Source of the DNA: an uncultured Dehalococcoidia bacterium
GTDB lineage: Bacteria; Chloroflexota; Dehalococcoidia; Lucifugimonadales; Lucifugimonadaceae
Length of the DNA: 64,000 nucleotides
Direction: 5' to 3'
NCBI GenBank assembly: GCA_913052475.1
Contig: CAJXEJ010000002.1
Location: 29,210 to 93,209 of the forward strand
Shown here: in pieces, positions 48,661 to 57,927 of the stretch
Layout: each line of letters begins with the position of its first letter
How positions within the stretch are numbered: position 1 is the stretch's first letter
Notes under the pieces: generated by a model
What the model was told of the DNA's origin: nothing
The model's database searches: none
The model's input: only the letters and a program-made list of their open reading frames with translations
Made by a program: the position numbers and the translations under genes

Positions 48661-50133
48661 ATGCAAGACCGCAAGCCCAACATCCTATTCATCCTCACCG
48701 ATCAGCAGCGTCGAGACTCGATGCGTGCCTACGGAAACAACTGGATTAAAACGCCGAACCTCGACAAACTCGCCGAAAAGAGTTTTGTATTTGAAAACGC
48801 GTATGTAACACAGCCGGTTTGCACACCCGCCCGTGCCTCGATAATGACAGGGCTCTACCCCTACGCAACAGGCCTTCAACGCAACAACATACCGCTCTCG
48901 CGGGACATTCCGACGATGGGCGATTTAATCAGCGATGAGTACTACAACGCCCACATGGGCAAGTGGCATCTTGGTGACGATATGATCGCTCAGCACGGTT
49001 TCGACAACTGGGAGGCGGTCGAAGATTTTCAAAGGGTACGAATAACTCGCAAGGAGTATCGGTACCAGGAAGCTCCGTATAACCAGTGGCTGCGTAACCA
49101 CGGTGTAGAGCCACCATCAACCCAAACCTCGTACGAAGGCTGGGTCGGTGTTACTGAGCTTACCGAGGAACAGACGCAGGCCGGATTCCTGGGTCACACC
49201 GCTTCGAATTTCATTCGAGACTACCCCGAGGGTGATCACGCCGATCAACCGTGGCTGCTTTATGTGAACTTCTTCGAGCCGCACCCGCCGTATACGGGTC
49301 CACTGAACGATCTATACGATCCTGACGAAATCGATGTCGGACCCGGATTCCGTAGACGTCCCGATTCAGGATCGTTCGTAAATCGCTTGCGTTCCGACTA
49401 CTACATGGGTGGCGGCAATAATCCGCTTGGTGAAGCCGGCGGCGACCATCACGACACCACCACCGAAGAAGGTTTCCGCAAACTACGAGCCCAGTACTTC
49501 GCAAACGTGACTCTGGTCGACAACCAACTTGGAAAGATTTTTAAAGCTCTCGAACAGAGTGGACAGGCCGACAACACCATCATCGTGTTTACAAGTGAAC
49601 ACGGGGAGATGGCAGGCGACCACGGAATGCTAGAGAAGCGATCACTGTACGAAGAGGCGTCGAACGTGCCATTCCTGATGTACGTGCCGTGGATGACCGA
49701 CATGCAGCCGCAACGAATACCCGGCTCGGTTGGACAGGTCGATCTCGTACCGACCCTATTGGATCTTTCGGGTAGCGACATTCCCGAACATATCGAAGGC
49801 AAGTCGCTGCGGTCTGTACTGCGTGGAGAAACCGACCTTTCCGACAACGATGTGTTTATTCAGTGGAACGGGATGGGCGACCGGAATCTTGGATCGCCTG
49901 AGATCAACCGCATGGTGTCGATCCCATGGCGAGGTGTCGTATCAGGCGATCGCTGGAAGTTGAATCTGTCGCCTGGCGATCAGTGCGAGTTGTACGATCT
50001 CAACAACGATCCGGCGGAACTCGAAAACTTGTTCGACAAACCTGAGCATAAAGATCGAGTTCGCGACATGGCAGCCCGAATACGCATCTGGCAAGACCAG
50101 ACCGGCGACGACATGCCCCTACCAACGGTGTAG
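48661..50133 (+). CDS. Formylglycine-dependent sulfatase (1)
   Basis: A 490-residue arylsulfatase-family hydrolase. The maturation motif is CTPARASIMTG, with Cys54 to be turned into formylglycine; NILFILTDQQ supplies a metal Asp, MGKWHLG the catalytic Lys/His, and TSEHGEMAGDHG the C-terminal metal pair. No signal peptide is seen, so desulfation may be cytoplasmic after uptake. No sulfatase-modifying enzyme (FGE or anSME) is in the window; it must be elsewhere. Cleaves sulfate esters of sugars, steroids or choline. Confidence 0.92.
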   Translation: MQDRKPNILFILTDQQRRDSMRAYGNNWIKTPNLDKLAEKSFVFENAYVTQPVCTPARASIMTGLYPYATGLQRNNIPLSRDIPTMGDLISDEYYNAHMGKWHLGDDMIAQHGFDNWEAVEDFQRVRITRKEYRYQEAPYNQWLRNHGVEPPSTQTSYEGWVGVTELTEEQTQAGFLGHTASNFIRDYPEGDHADQPWLLYVNFFEPHPPYTGPLNDLYDPDEIDVGPGFRRRPDSGSFVNRLRSDYYMGGGNNPLGEAGGDHHDTTTEEGFRKLRAQYFANVTLVDNQLGKIFKALEQSGQADNTIIVFTSEHGEMAGDHGMLEKRSLYEEASNVPFLMYVPWMTDMQPQRIPGSVGQVDLVPTLLDLSGSDIPEHIEGKSLRSVLRGETDLSDNDVFIQWNGMGDRNLGSPEINRMVSIPWRGVVSGDRWKLNLSPGDQCELYDLNNDPAELENLFDKPEHKDRVRDMAARIRIWQDQTGDDMPLPTV

Positions 50134-50178
50134 GCGTTCGAAGCGTCGACGTTCGAGACGGAATCTGCCGGTTTTTGC

Positions 50179-51852
50179 CTACTCAGGGATCACAGGCAGA
50201 ATCAGTTGCGATGGGTACTGCTCTGAATGGTGGATGGTCTGCTGTGCAACTCTCATTTCCGTCGAGTTGTACATATCGCTGCCCGTATTCAAATTGCGAT
50301 CGAATCTCGGGAAATTTGAGGATGACACTTCGAGTCGAATCCGATGTCCTTTCTTGAACACGTTACTCGTAACGCCAACCTTAATTTCGTATTCATAAAC
50401 ATAGCTAACCTTCAGCAATTTTGGCTGCTCAAATCCCTCTCGATACCGAGCTCGGATGATTCCGTCGCAAAGGTTTTTAGCGTAGCCAGTCGGTGAAACA
50501 TCGACCAGCATTGCAGTCCAATCCGTATCAAGTCCATCGGTAGCTGCAAACAGCTTCAGACGAATCGGCCCTGTCACCTCAAGATCATTCGTCAGGGCAT
50601 CCGTCGTATAGCAAAGCACGTCGTTACGGGCCTCGGCAGGTCGTTGATCGTATGGTCCCCACGGGACGATTTCTGGAGAGCAACAATTGTTCCCTCCAAT
50701 AGTCTGAACAGGCATTTCAGGATCGTATGCGAAACGATCTGTCAGTTCACCATCTGCCGGCTCCAGCGCCAGTTTGCCGTCACCAGCCGAGGTGTTCGCG
50801 CCGCCTTCAGAGTGCAAATTCCATGATTGCCAGTCGGTTCGCGCTAAAGGCCACTCATGCTCATCACGCCACTCGTTACTGCCCATTACGAATATTCGAA
50901 GAGCCGCCTCCTCTGCTCCAGATTTATCACCTTTAAGCCATCTATCGAACCAGTCACGTTCGATCGAATCAAGATCGAGCATCGACTCAGCACCAAAATC
51001 GATATCACCCGTTTTCGTCGAAGTGCTCAGTGCGTGCGGCCATGGCCCAACGATCAATTTCGAACCGCGTGCCAACTCGGAGCCACCACGTTCTCGGAGG
51101 CCGGTGAAATTATCGAAAGCATCCGTGGCGTACAGGTCGTACCAGCCGCCCATAATCAGTGAAGGTACCTCGATTTCACCGAATCGCCTGTCCGTGTTCA
51201 CTTCATCCCAATATTCGTCATCATTGGGGTGTGCCAGCCAGTCCTGCCAAAACTTCATATCTCGACCTGCATTGCCAGCAAGATTAGTCAGTGGAAGCGA
51301 CCTGAATGCCTCGGTCCAATTGTGGTAGTCGATACTTTGCCCGGTGCGGCCGTTCGTGCGCATACCCCAGGTCATCATCACGTTGAGCTGAAACGCCCCA
51401 CCCGGATGCATCAAACCCTGGTAGTAGTCGGTACACATCACCCGGGGAACCATGGCCTTCAAATACCTGTTTTGGAGCGGAGCACTCAGCCACTGGACGC
51501 AACCACCGTACGACGATCCAGCCATACCAATGTTGCCGTCGCACCAATCCTGTTGCCCGGTCCACTCTTGAGTATCGAATCCATCGTCGATTTCCTGATG
51601 AAACGCGTAGTACTCACCCTGAGAATCGAACCTGCCTCTGACATCCTGAACCATGCATACATAACCACGATTCGCCAGTTTTCGAGCCTTCTCAATCACC
51701 GGGTCCATGTTGTTGCTGTAGGGCGTACGCATCAAAACTACCGGGAACGGCCCTTCGGACACCGGAAGATAGATGTCCGCAGATAGCTCGATGCCATCTC
51801 GCATGGGAACTTTGACGTCCAACCGCATCTCTACACCGAAATTCTCAGCCAT
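50179..51852 (-). CDS. CocE/NonD family hydrolase (X-Pro dipeptidyl-peptidase-like)
   Basis: About 557 residues from ATG 51852, preceded by GGGAG; an open frame to 51921 is an alternative. Visible: LMRTPYSNN, DVRGRFDSQG, nucleophile elbow GSSYGG (Ser in MAGSSYGGCVQW) and a C-terminal jelly-roll typical of cocaine esterase and X-Pro peptidase (RIRLEVSSSNFPRFDRN). No signal peptide. The substrate could be an ester, a beta-lactam-like amide or a proline peptide. It converges on sulfatase 1 with 45 bases between stops. Confidence 0.9.
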   Translation of the reverse strand: MAENFGVEMRLDVKVPMRDGIELSADIYLPVSEGPFPVVLMRTPYSNNMDPVIEKARKLANRGYVCMVQDVRGRFDSQGEYYAFHQEIDDGFDTQEWTGQQDWCDGNIGMAGSSYGGCVQWLSAPLQNRYLKAMVPRVMCTDYYQGLMHPGGAFQLNVMMTWGMRTNGRTGQSIDYHNWTEAFRSLPLTNLAGNAGRDMKFWQDWLAHPNDDEYWDEVNTDRRFGEIEVPSLIMGGWYDLYATDAFDNFTGLRERGGSELARGSKLIVGPWPHALSTSTKTGDIDFGAESMLDLDSIERDWFDRWLKGDKSGAEEAALRIFVMGSNEWRDEHEWPLARTDWQSWNLHSEGGANTSAGDGKLALEPADGELTDRFAYDPEMPVQTIGGNNCCSPEIVPWGPYDQRPAEARNDVLCYTTDALTNDLEVTGPIRLKLFAATDGLDTDWTAMLVDVSPTGYAKNLCDGIIRARYREGFEQPKLLKVSYVYEYEIKVGVTSNVFKKGHRIRLEVSSSNFPRFDRNLNTGSDMYNSTEMRVAQQTIHHSEQYPSQLILPVIPE

Positions 51853-51921
51853 ATCGCTATCTGCTCCCATTACAAGCATTTGTTCAGCACAGGCAAGCGT
51901 CACGCTAACTACCGGCTGCAC

Positions 51922-52254
51922 AATAACAGGTAGTCAGTAGTCACGGATTACTTCATTTCGAATCGAAACGGAACGGTTCCAGATTAACCCGTAGTCGTCT
52001 GGATTTTAGGACATCCGGAGAGACTCGCACCATCGACCAGGTATGAATGCGCGTAGTAGCGCGCCATAAAACTGGGCGGCTAGCACCTTAAGACAAGATT
52101 CACCCTGAAACTGGGAAACTCCAAAACTCGAAGTATGGGCAGGCTAATAGCTGTACCGGCTGCAGCAACGACATTCACCATCCTTCGGCTTCTGATGATC
52201 CAAATAGTCTGGGATTTCTAGCGCCTGTTATCGCCAGAAGTAACGCGCCACCTG
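51922..52254. other. Intergenic region between dus and CocE-type genes
   Basis: A 333-base gap downstream of nothing on the left strand and upstream of the CocE gene. I see no ORF of note; a short GGAACGGTTCC palindrome lies near 51970. The upstream promoter of the CocE gene should be here. Confidence 0.4.
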
Positions 52255-53244
52255 CTAAACAGCAGCCATGTTCGGCTGCTCAGATGTGGCCGGATCGACC
52301 GATGCCCAGTAGCGATCGAAAATCTCTCGAGTCTCTTCGTAGGTCTTCACACCGAATAGTTCGACACGAAACGCACGAACCCGCTCACGTCCGCCTGCGT
52401 ACCAAGACAGGTGCTTTTGCATCTGAATCAGACCAACCTTCTCAGGGAACAGCTCGACGATTAGCTCCGTGTGGCGATTGATGACTCGAGTTTGATACTC
52501 GTACTTACCCTGAGGAGAAAGATCCTCGAATGTTTCGTCGAACACCCACGGCTTGCCCATGGCACCTCGACCGATCATCACCGACTCAACACCAGTTTCT
52601 TGAGCCATACGACGGGCATCCAACATCGACTTCACATCGCCATTGCCCGTAATTGGAATATTCACGGCATCAACGACCTGAGAGATCATGTCCCACTTTG
52701 AAAGACCCGTGAATTGCTGTGCCCGAGTTCGTGGATGAACCGTAATAGCATCCACACCGACATCTTCGGCCATCTTCGCAACTTCAACGGTGTTAAGGTG
52801 CTTTTCATCCCACCCGCTACGAATCTTGATCGTAAGCGGGACTGTCAAAACCTTCCGCATTGCCTCGAGAATTTTGGCGGTCTTCGCAACATCCTTCATC
52901 ATCGCTGAACCACGACCCGTCTTCGTGATCTTCTGAACAGGGCAACCCATGTTCAAATCGATGATGTCTGCGCCTTGATCCTGCAACCACTGTGCACCAG
53001 GCACCAACGTTTCAGCTGTGGCACCGAGAATCTGAAGAGCTATTGGCTTTTCTTCGGGCAGGTACTTCGCAATGTCATATCGGGTCTTCGTATTCTTGCG
53101 AGTCAGACCCGTCGCGTCGATCTCCTCGCTGGTCGTAAGCGCGCTACCACACTCGCGTGCCACAACCCGATACGCGGCGTTTGAAATTCCAGCCATGGGG
53201 GCCAGACGTGCTAGCCCTTTTATTTCGATATTGCCAATGAACAT
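52255..53244 (-). CDS. dus: tRNA-dihydrouridine synthase
   Basis: FMN enzyme of 329 residues that reduces uridines in tRNA. It has the opening MAGISNAAYRVV, catalytic Cys in DLNMGCPVQKI, KIRSGWDEKHLN, VHPRTRAQQFTG, GNGDV and IGRGAMGKPW for FMN phosphate. It belongs to the DusB/general bacterial type. It stands alone, followed by a perfect palindrome on its upstream side. Confidence 0.94.
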   Translation of the reverse strand: MFIGNIEIKGLARLAPMAGISNAAYRVVARECGSALTTSEEIDATGLTRKNTKTRYDIAKYLPEEKPIALQILGATAETLVPGAQWLQDQGADIIDLNMGCPVQKITKTGRGSAMMKDVAKTAKILEAMRKVLTVPLTIKIRSGWDEKHLNTVEVAKMAEDVGVDAITVHPRTRAQQFTGLSKWDMISQVVDAVNIPITGNGDVKSMLDARRMAQETGVESVMIGRGAMGKPWVFDETFEDLSPQGKYEYQTRVINRHTELIVELFPEKVGLIQMQKHLSWYAGGRERVRAFRVELFGVKTYEETREIFDRYWASVDPATSEQPNMAAV

Positions 53245-53289
53245 GTAACGAGTATACGAAGGCTTCCAGCCGGATGCCTTCTGCCAACT

Positions 53290-53320
53290 CCGTCATCCTG
53301 AACTTGATTCAGGATGACGG
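53290..53320. repeat. Family C palindrome
   Basis: CCGTCATCCTGAA-cttga-TTCAGGATGACGG, a perfect 13-bp stem with 5-base loop between the dus start and the NHL gene stop. Related sequence lies at 14313, beside the NHL pseudogene. Confidence 0.85.
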
Positions 53321-53337
53321 CTTCGTGCAGTTATTCC

Positions 53338-54210
53338 TTACTTCACCAAGCGGAACTTCTGCAGACGTTGACCCTCCAGAACCTCGCCTACGTACACATC
53401 TCCACGCGAATCGGCCCAAATGCCGTGGGCGGCGTAGAACTGACCCGGATCCTGTGAGGGGAACCGACCCCATCGAGATAGCACGTTGCCGTCCAGATCG
53501 ACAATGGAAACTCGGTTGCGAAGCTCACCGACATACGCAATGTCGTTGCCGTCTATATAAATATCCGTCGGCTGAATGAAGTCTGTCCAGGTGGCTCGGT
53601 GCGAGCCATCAAGGTTGAACACTTGCACTCGATGGTTTTCGCGATCGGCGACGTACACAACGTCCTTGTGAATCCAGATGTTGTGCGGAAGGTTGAAGTC
53701 TCCATCCCAAACACCCGGCAGACCGTTTGTTTGCCCCCAACTGAATTTATATTCACCGGAATCAGAGAACACATGCACCCGAGTATTTCCGTAGCCATCG
53801 GAGATATACACGTCGCCATTGCTCGAAACCGTCACGTCGGTGGGCTTATTGAACGGACCACCGGTTTCGTCAGGTTCGTCCCGGCTGCCGAGCACCATCA
53901 AACACTCACCGGCGGTAGTGTACCGCTTCACGGTATGATCGCCATTGTCAGCGAGCCACAGCGTTCCGTCATTGGCAAAGCACATGCCGTGGGCGTTCGG
54001 AAAGTCACCCTCACCAAACGACTTGATGAAGTTTCCGTCACGATCGAAAACGATAATCGGATGCTCGGATCGATTGAACGCGTAAACGTTGTCATCTTTA
54101 TCCACGGCTACCGCAGCAACCTGAGTGAAAACCCAGCCATCGGGCAACTTCGCCCAGTCAGGAATCAACTCGTATACGAAATCGCCCGAACCGTGAGTGG
54201 AATCTGCCAT
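53338..54210 (-). CDS. NHL-repeat beta-propeller protein
   Basis: A 290-residue six-bladed propeller from ATG 54210, which has GGAGG 6 bases upstream; a 31-codon longer frame is rejected. Blades repeat the pattern GV/AxxxDxxGNVYVxDxxxxRVxxF, e.g. AAVAVDKDDNVYAFN, HGMCFANDGTLWLADN, PTDVTVSSNGDVYISDG and HGIWADSRGDVYVGEV. No signal peptide or catalytic residue is obvious. Relatives include peptidyl-amidoglycolate-lyase-like and 6-phosphogluconolactonase-like propellers. A decayed cousin lies at 13.8 kb. Confidence 0.85.
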   Translation of the reverse strand: MADSTHGSGDFVYELIPDWAKLPDGWVFTQVAAVAVDKDDNVYAFNRSEHPIIVFDRDGNFIKSFGEGDFPNAHGMCFANDGTLWLADNGDHTVKRYTTAGECLMVLGSRDEPDETGGPFNKPTDVTVSSNGDVYISDGYGNTRVHVFSDSGEYKFSWGQTNGLPGVWDGDFNLPHNIWIHKDVVYVADRENHRVQVFNLDGSHRATWTDFIQPTDIYIDGNDIAYVGELRNRVSIVDLDGNVLSRWGRFPSQDPGQFYAAHGIWADSRGDVYVGEVLEGQRLQKFRLVK

Positions 54211-54355
54211 GAAGAGCCTCCGAGTCGCCAAAAGACAACGAATATCTATGAACCCATGAACGGTCGCAGAGTCTATACGAAACAGAGTGAGGTGGTGCGG
54301 CAAAGACGTTTGAGATAGAGATCACCGAACGAATCCTGCCGGATGATCTTATCGC

Positions 54356-54835
54356 TTACTTCGCGACTACCGACGACCATTCGAAGATCACGTACTCGCT
54401 GTAGGCATATCCCTCACCGAAGTAGACAGCGACATTCAACGAATAAATACCGCCTTCAAGCATTGGGACATCACGTAGTACAGCTGAATTCGCGTCCCAA
54501 TCGAACACGTCTGAAATAAACATTACCGGTGTGTCCCCGTCCTGCCACACAAGTGCCTTGTACTCCCAACTACGTATGTTCGGAACGTGCTGAGACCACA
54601 CTTCAGGCCATATCCCGTGAGTTTGCTGCCATGCATCCGACTCGGCAGACGGCCATCTCCATCGGTTTAGGCCAAGTTGTTGACCACTAGGTTGGCCTGA
54701 ACCACCATCTCGTCAAGGATCTTCCTTGAATCCTTCGTCACCCTCGCAGGCGTTGGAATCTTTCGGATCAATCCCCAAAAACGTTGAAGATGGAGCCGCG
54801 AACATCGAGCGATGCATGCACACTATGCCAAGAAA
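54356..54835 (-). pseudogene. Interrupted ORF of unknown function
   Basis: The frame 54713-54356 (RDGGSGQPSGQQLGLNRW ... WPEVWSQHVPNIRSWEYKA ... YSEYVIFEWSSVVAK) has no start codon at its 5' end except an internal GTG at 54601 that leaves 81 codons. In the same frame a TGA precedes it, and before that about 35 more codons from an ATG read FLGIDPKDSNACEGDEGFKE. The simplest view is a gene of about 155 codons stopped by one TGA. Family not recognised; aromatic-rich, secreted-looking beta-structure. Confidence 0.45.
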
Positions 54836-54869
54836 TTCTGACAACAGCTAATTCTCGATGGGAGCTTCG

Positions 54870-56267
54870 ATGGACAGGCCGAATATCGTACTTATCAATT
54901 GCGATGATCTTGGATACGGAGATCTGGGTGTTTACGGCTCGACAATCAACAAAACTCCGGCGCTCGACAAGATGGCGGCCGAGGGTGTGCGATTCACCGA
55001 CTTCTACGTTGCATCGGGTGTCTGCTCACCATCCCGTGGTGCACTACTGACAGGTTGTTACCCCAAGCGAATCGGATTCGGATCTTTCGACGGATTTCGG
55101 GTTCTTTTTCCAGGCGCTGCCATTGGTTTGAATCCAAATGAAACAACGATTGCCGGTGCGCTGAAAGACGCCGGATATGCCACCAAGATCATCGGCAAAT
55201 GGCACTGTGGTGATCAGCCTGAATTCCTACCCACAAACCATGGCTTCGACAGCTACTACGGTCTTCCCTACAGCAACGATATGGGACGGCAGATCGCAGA
55301 TCCGACAATCGTCGATCACGACCGATTGGAACAACTGCGAAAGCGACCTCCGTTGCCACTGATTCGGGATGAAGATGTCATACAAGAGCAGCCGGATCTT
55401 CGTGCTCTCACTGAGCGCTATGCCGAAGAGGCAGTGCGGTTCATCCGAGGCAATACCGAGGAGCCGTTCTTCCTTTATTTCGCCCACATGTATGTACACC
55501 TACCGTTGTACGCGCCAGAAAATCTCGTGAACGCCTCAGACAACGGAGATTACGGAGCTTGCGTCGCTGGTGTCGACTGGACGACGAAGGTTTTATTTGA
55601 CGAGTTGCAACGACAGGGACTCGATGAAAACACTCTGGTGATTTTCACGAGCGACAATGGCTCTCGTTTGCAAGATCAAGGTGGAAATAACGGAGTGTTA
55701 CGCGGGCGCAAGGGGCAGACCTGGGAGGGTGGGCACCGGGTTCCCTGCATCATGCGTTGGCCTAGCCGGATTCCGGCTGGCGAAGTTCGAAACGAGCTTG
55801 CATCAACGATAGATTTTTTCTCGACCATCGCCGGTATCGCAGGAGCCGAGCTTCCGCAGGATCGAACGACCGATGGAGTCGACATCTCATCTTTGATGTT
55901 CGCCAACGAGCCTACCGAATCGCCGAGAAGTGAGTTCTTCTACTATCTAGAGAACAACATCGAGGCAGTACGCGACTCCAGATGGAAACTCCACGTGCGC
56001 AAGGAAGACGAAGAGATCAACGAACTCTACGATCTCGAATCTGATCCCGGCGAAACAGTAAACGTCTTCGACGATCATCCCAATGTGGTCGCTCGATTGA
56101 CTGCATTGATCGAATCATGCCGCCAGGATCTAGGCGACGACGTGAATGGCTTCGCTGGCAACGATGTGCGCCCCGCCGGTCGAGTCAAAAACCCCGACAC
56201 ACTCACGCACTACGATCCCGAGCACCCCTACATCTACGCCGAATACGACAAAGCCGAGCGAGGTTAG
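54870..56267 (+). CDS. Formylglycine-dependent sulfatase (2)
   Basis: A 465-residue sulfatase; ATG 54870 has GGGAG 5 bases upstream, better than the ATG at 54858. Metal pair Asp12-Asp13 (INCDDLGYGDLG), maturation motif CSPSRGALLTG with Cys52, KIIGKWHCGD and FTSDNGSRLQDQG follow. Closest in shape to steryl-sulfatase/arylsulfatase A types. No signal peptide. Upstream lies the interrupted ORF on the other strand; downstream is a convergent RraA-type gene. Confidence 0.92.
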   Translation: MDRPNIVLINCDDLGYGDLGVYGSTINKTPALDKMAAEGVRFTDFYVASGVCSPSRGALLTGCYPKRIGFGSFDGFRVLFPGAAIGLNPNETTIAGALKDAGYATKIIGKWHCGDQPEFLPTNHGFDSYYGLPYSNDMGRQIADPTIVDHDRLEQLRKRPPLPLIRDEDVIQEQPDLRALTERYAEEAVRFIRGNTEEPFFLYFAHMYVHLPLYAPENLVNASDNGDYGACVAGVDWTTKVLFDELQRQGLDENTLVIFTSDNGSRLQDQGGNNGVLRGRKGQTWEGGHRVPCIMRWPSRIPAGEVRNELASTIDFFSTIAGIAGAELPQDRTTDGVDISSLMFANEPTESPRSEFFYYLENNIEAVRDSRWKLHVRKEDEEINELYDLESDPGETVNVFDDHPNVVARLTALIESCRQDLGDDVNGFAGNDVRPAGRVKNPDTLTHYDPEHPYIYAEYDKAERG

Positions 56268-56398
56268 CCGAGAGCAATCGAGCACCAGGTTTGATCGCGC
56301 CGGTTATCGACCTGTTTACCGACCCGAAAATTCCCCTCAATCGGATCGCTGCTCATAGTTGAGTCCGCTCACGCTTACCAATGTGAGTAACGGTCGGG

Positions 56399-57184
56399 TT
56401 AGCCGTTTGCCTTCTTCCATTCTTCGTACTCGGCTCTGCCTTCATCGGAGAGCGGATAATACTTTCGAAGGTCGCCGCCCTCGGAAAGCTTGATGCGGGT
56501 GAATTCCTCCCATTCCGCATGCTCACCACCGGCCTCTGCTAACTCTTCGGCGAGTTCTTTCGGAACCACAACAGCGCCATCATCGTCAGCGATCATGATG
56601 TCACCCGGCATAACGAGCGTTCCGGCGCAATCGATCGGCACGTTGTACGCATACGGGAACTGCACTGTCTGCGTGTGCGCATAGGGAGTGACGCCCTTCA
56701 GCCACATCCCCAGACCAAGTTCCTTGGCACCACCTACATCTCGGATCGCCCCATCGATGATGATGCCTAAACCACCTCGCCCCTTAAGATAGGTCAGCAT
56801 CATGTCCCCAAAAACACCACTCGTGGTTTCGCCCCGCCCGTCGACGACGATGATGTCGCCAGCCTGCGCGTGGTAGAGCGCGTGACGATGAACTTGCGAC
56901 TCCGGATCCCGATACTCGCCTTCGGGGTACTGATCCTCCCGCTTTGGTAGGTATTGAAGAGTGATTGCCGGTCCGACAACGGTTGTGCCGGGAGTAAACG
57001 ACGTTATTCCGTCGAGAACTGAAGCCTTGATCCCAAGCTTCCTCAGTTCGCCAGAAGCCATTGCGCTACCGATTCCCTGAAGACGTTTTATCAAGTCAGG
57101 AGAAGGTCGTTCGATATCGATTTTCGGGATGGGAGTTTTGCTGATCACAGTTGGAGTCTTTCGCGCTGGTAGATCGACAATCAA
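56399..57184 (-). CDS. RraA-like / HMG aldolase family protein
   Basis: A 261-residue protein of the RraA family, where members are 4-hydroxy-4-methyl-2-oxoglutarate aldolase, oxaloacetate decarboxylase or RNase E regulators. GSAMASGELRKLG, GDIIVVDGRGETTSGVFGDMM and GIIIDGAIRDV are the conserved blocks; the Arg-Asp of GAIRD binds metal and oxo acid. A C-terminal extension of about 40 charged residues is unlike short RraA. Context among sugar-acid enzymes favours aldolase or decarboxylase over RNA control. Confidence 0.88.
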   Translation of the reverse strand: MIVDLPARKTPTVISKTPIPKIDIERPSPDLIKRLQGIGSAMASGELRKLGIKASVLDGITSFTPGTTVVGPAITLQYLPKREDQYPEGEYRDPESQVHRHALYHAQAGDIIVVDGRGETTSGVFGDMMLTYLKGRGGLGIIIDGAIRDVGGAKELGLGMWLKGVTPYAHTQTVQFPYAYNVPIDCAGTLVMPGDIMIADDDGAVVVPKELAEELAEAGGEHAEWEEFTRIKLSEGGDLRKYYPLSDEGRAEYEEWKKANG

Positions 57185-57306
57185 GTAACGTTGGGCGCAA
57201 TATAACTCTTATCTCACCCTGTTGGGCGCTGTACTCTCAGCAACCTATTCAGCCTTCTGCTGCTGATGAAATCCATGTATCGCTTCACCAACTTGCCAGA
57301 GTGTTA

Positions 57307-57411
57307 ATGGTCACGATTCTCGTTGTACTCGTCGCGTGCGGCGGCGGTTAAACGACGGAAGAAGTCACGATCGGTGGTTCGACTCTCTGGAAATCCCACC
57401 AAATCAGCTGA
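57307..57411 (+). pseudogene. Lipoprotein remnant
   Basis: MVTILVVLVACGGG then a TAA, after which the same frame stays readable as TTEEVTIGGSTLWKSHQIS before a TGA. The lipobox LVAC and polar run after it are the usual start of a lipoprotein. One stop codon cuts it after the signal and the rest is gone. Confidence 0.45.
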
Positions 57412-57655
57412 TCCGACTGGTAAACCCGCTGGACGATCCGCTCACTAATGCATCGATATAAGAGGTTTTGGAGTCAACACCCGGATAAAAGACTCTCTCC
57501 ATGCTCACCGAGACCGTTCGCTCTCCACACAATGACTCTTTTTCAAGCAGTAGAACGTTCTTGTCACCAAGTTGGTGTGCGACCGTCAGTCCCGACATAC
57601 CACCTCCAACGATTGCGACATCGTAGGATTCGGGATTACTGGATTGAACTGGCAT
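57404..57655 (-). pseudogene. N-terminal remnant of an FAD-dependent oxidoreductase
   Basis: 83 codons: SYDVAIVGGGMSGLTVAHQL is a dinucleotide-binding GxGxxG fold, followed by NVLLLEKES as in amine-oxidase-type flavoproteins, then a run ending in TGA with no family match. A full enzyme needs 400 or more residues, so only the first domain half survives. Confidence 0.7.
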
Positions 57656-57730
57656 ATAGTGAAGGATTAACGAGGATCAAAGTGACCGCTGCCGTCGGCC
57701 GCGTTCGAGCGAACTCGGCTAGCAGTTACC

Positions 57731-57890
57731 TTACCCACCGTAGCCTGCGACGATGTGCCCTCGCATGTAATCCTTGTCCAACTCGATTCCGAGACCGGGA
57801 CGATCGGAGAGGTAGATCTTGTCGCCACGGATTAGGTCGACGCCGAAGAGCGACAATTCGGCACATGTTAGGGGATTTAGCGACTAGATT
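57731..57890 (-). pseudogene. C-terminal remnant of an enolase-superfamily protein
   Basis: About 45 codons ending at TAA 57731-57733: DLIRGDKIYLSDRPGLGIEL then DKDYMRGH. The PGLGIELD ending is the typical tail of mandelate-racemase-type enzymes. The upstream frame is closed by a TAG near 57890. It is a third enolase-type locus in this half of the window. Confidence 0.65.
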
Positions 57891-57927
57891 CGTAGGCGAT
57901 GATCTCGTGCTTGCCGACCTTCCGCAA

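Noticed and set aside
53599..54318. 239-codon ORF antisense to the NHL-repeat gene
   Set aside because: Shadow of a repetitive coding sequence; NHL repeats on the other strand are clear.
54713..54718. TGA as selenocysteine or recoded codon
   Set aside because: No selenoprotein family match and no evident structure; TGA is used as a normal stop throughout the window.
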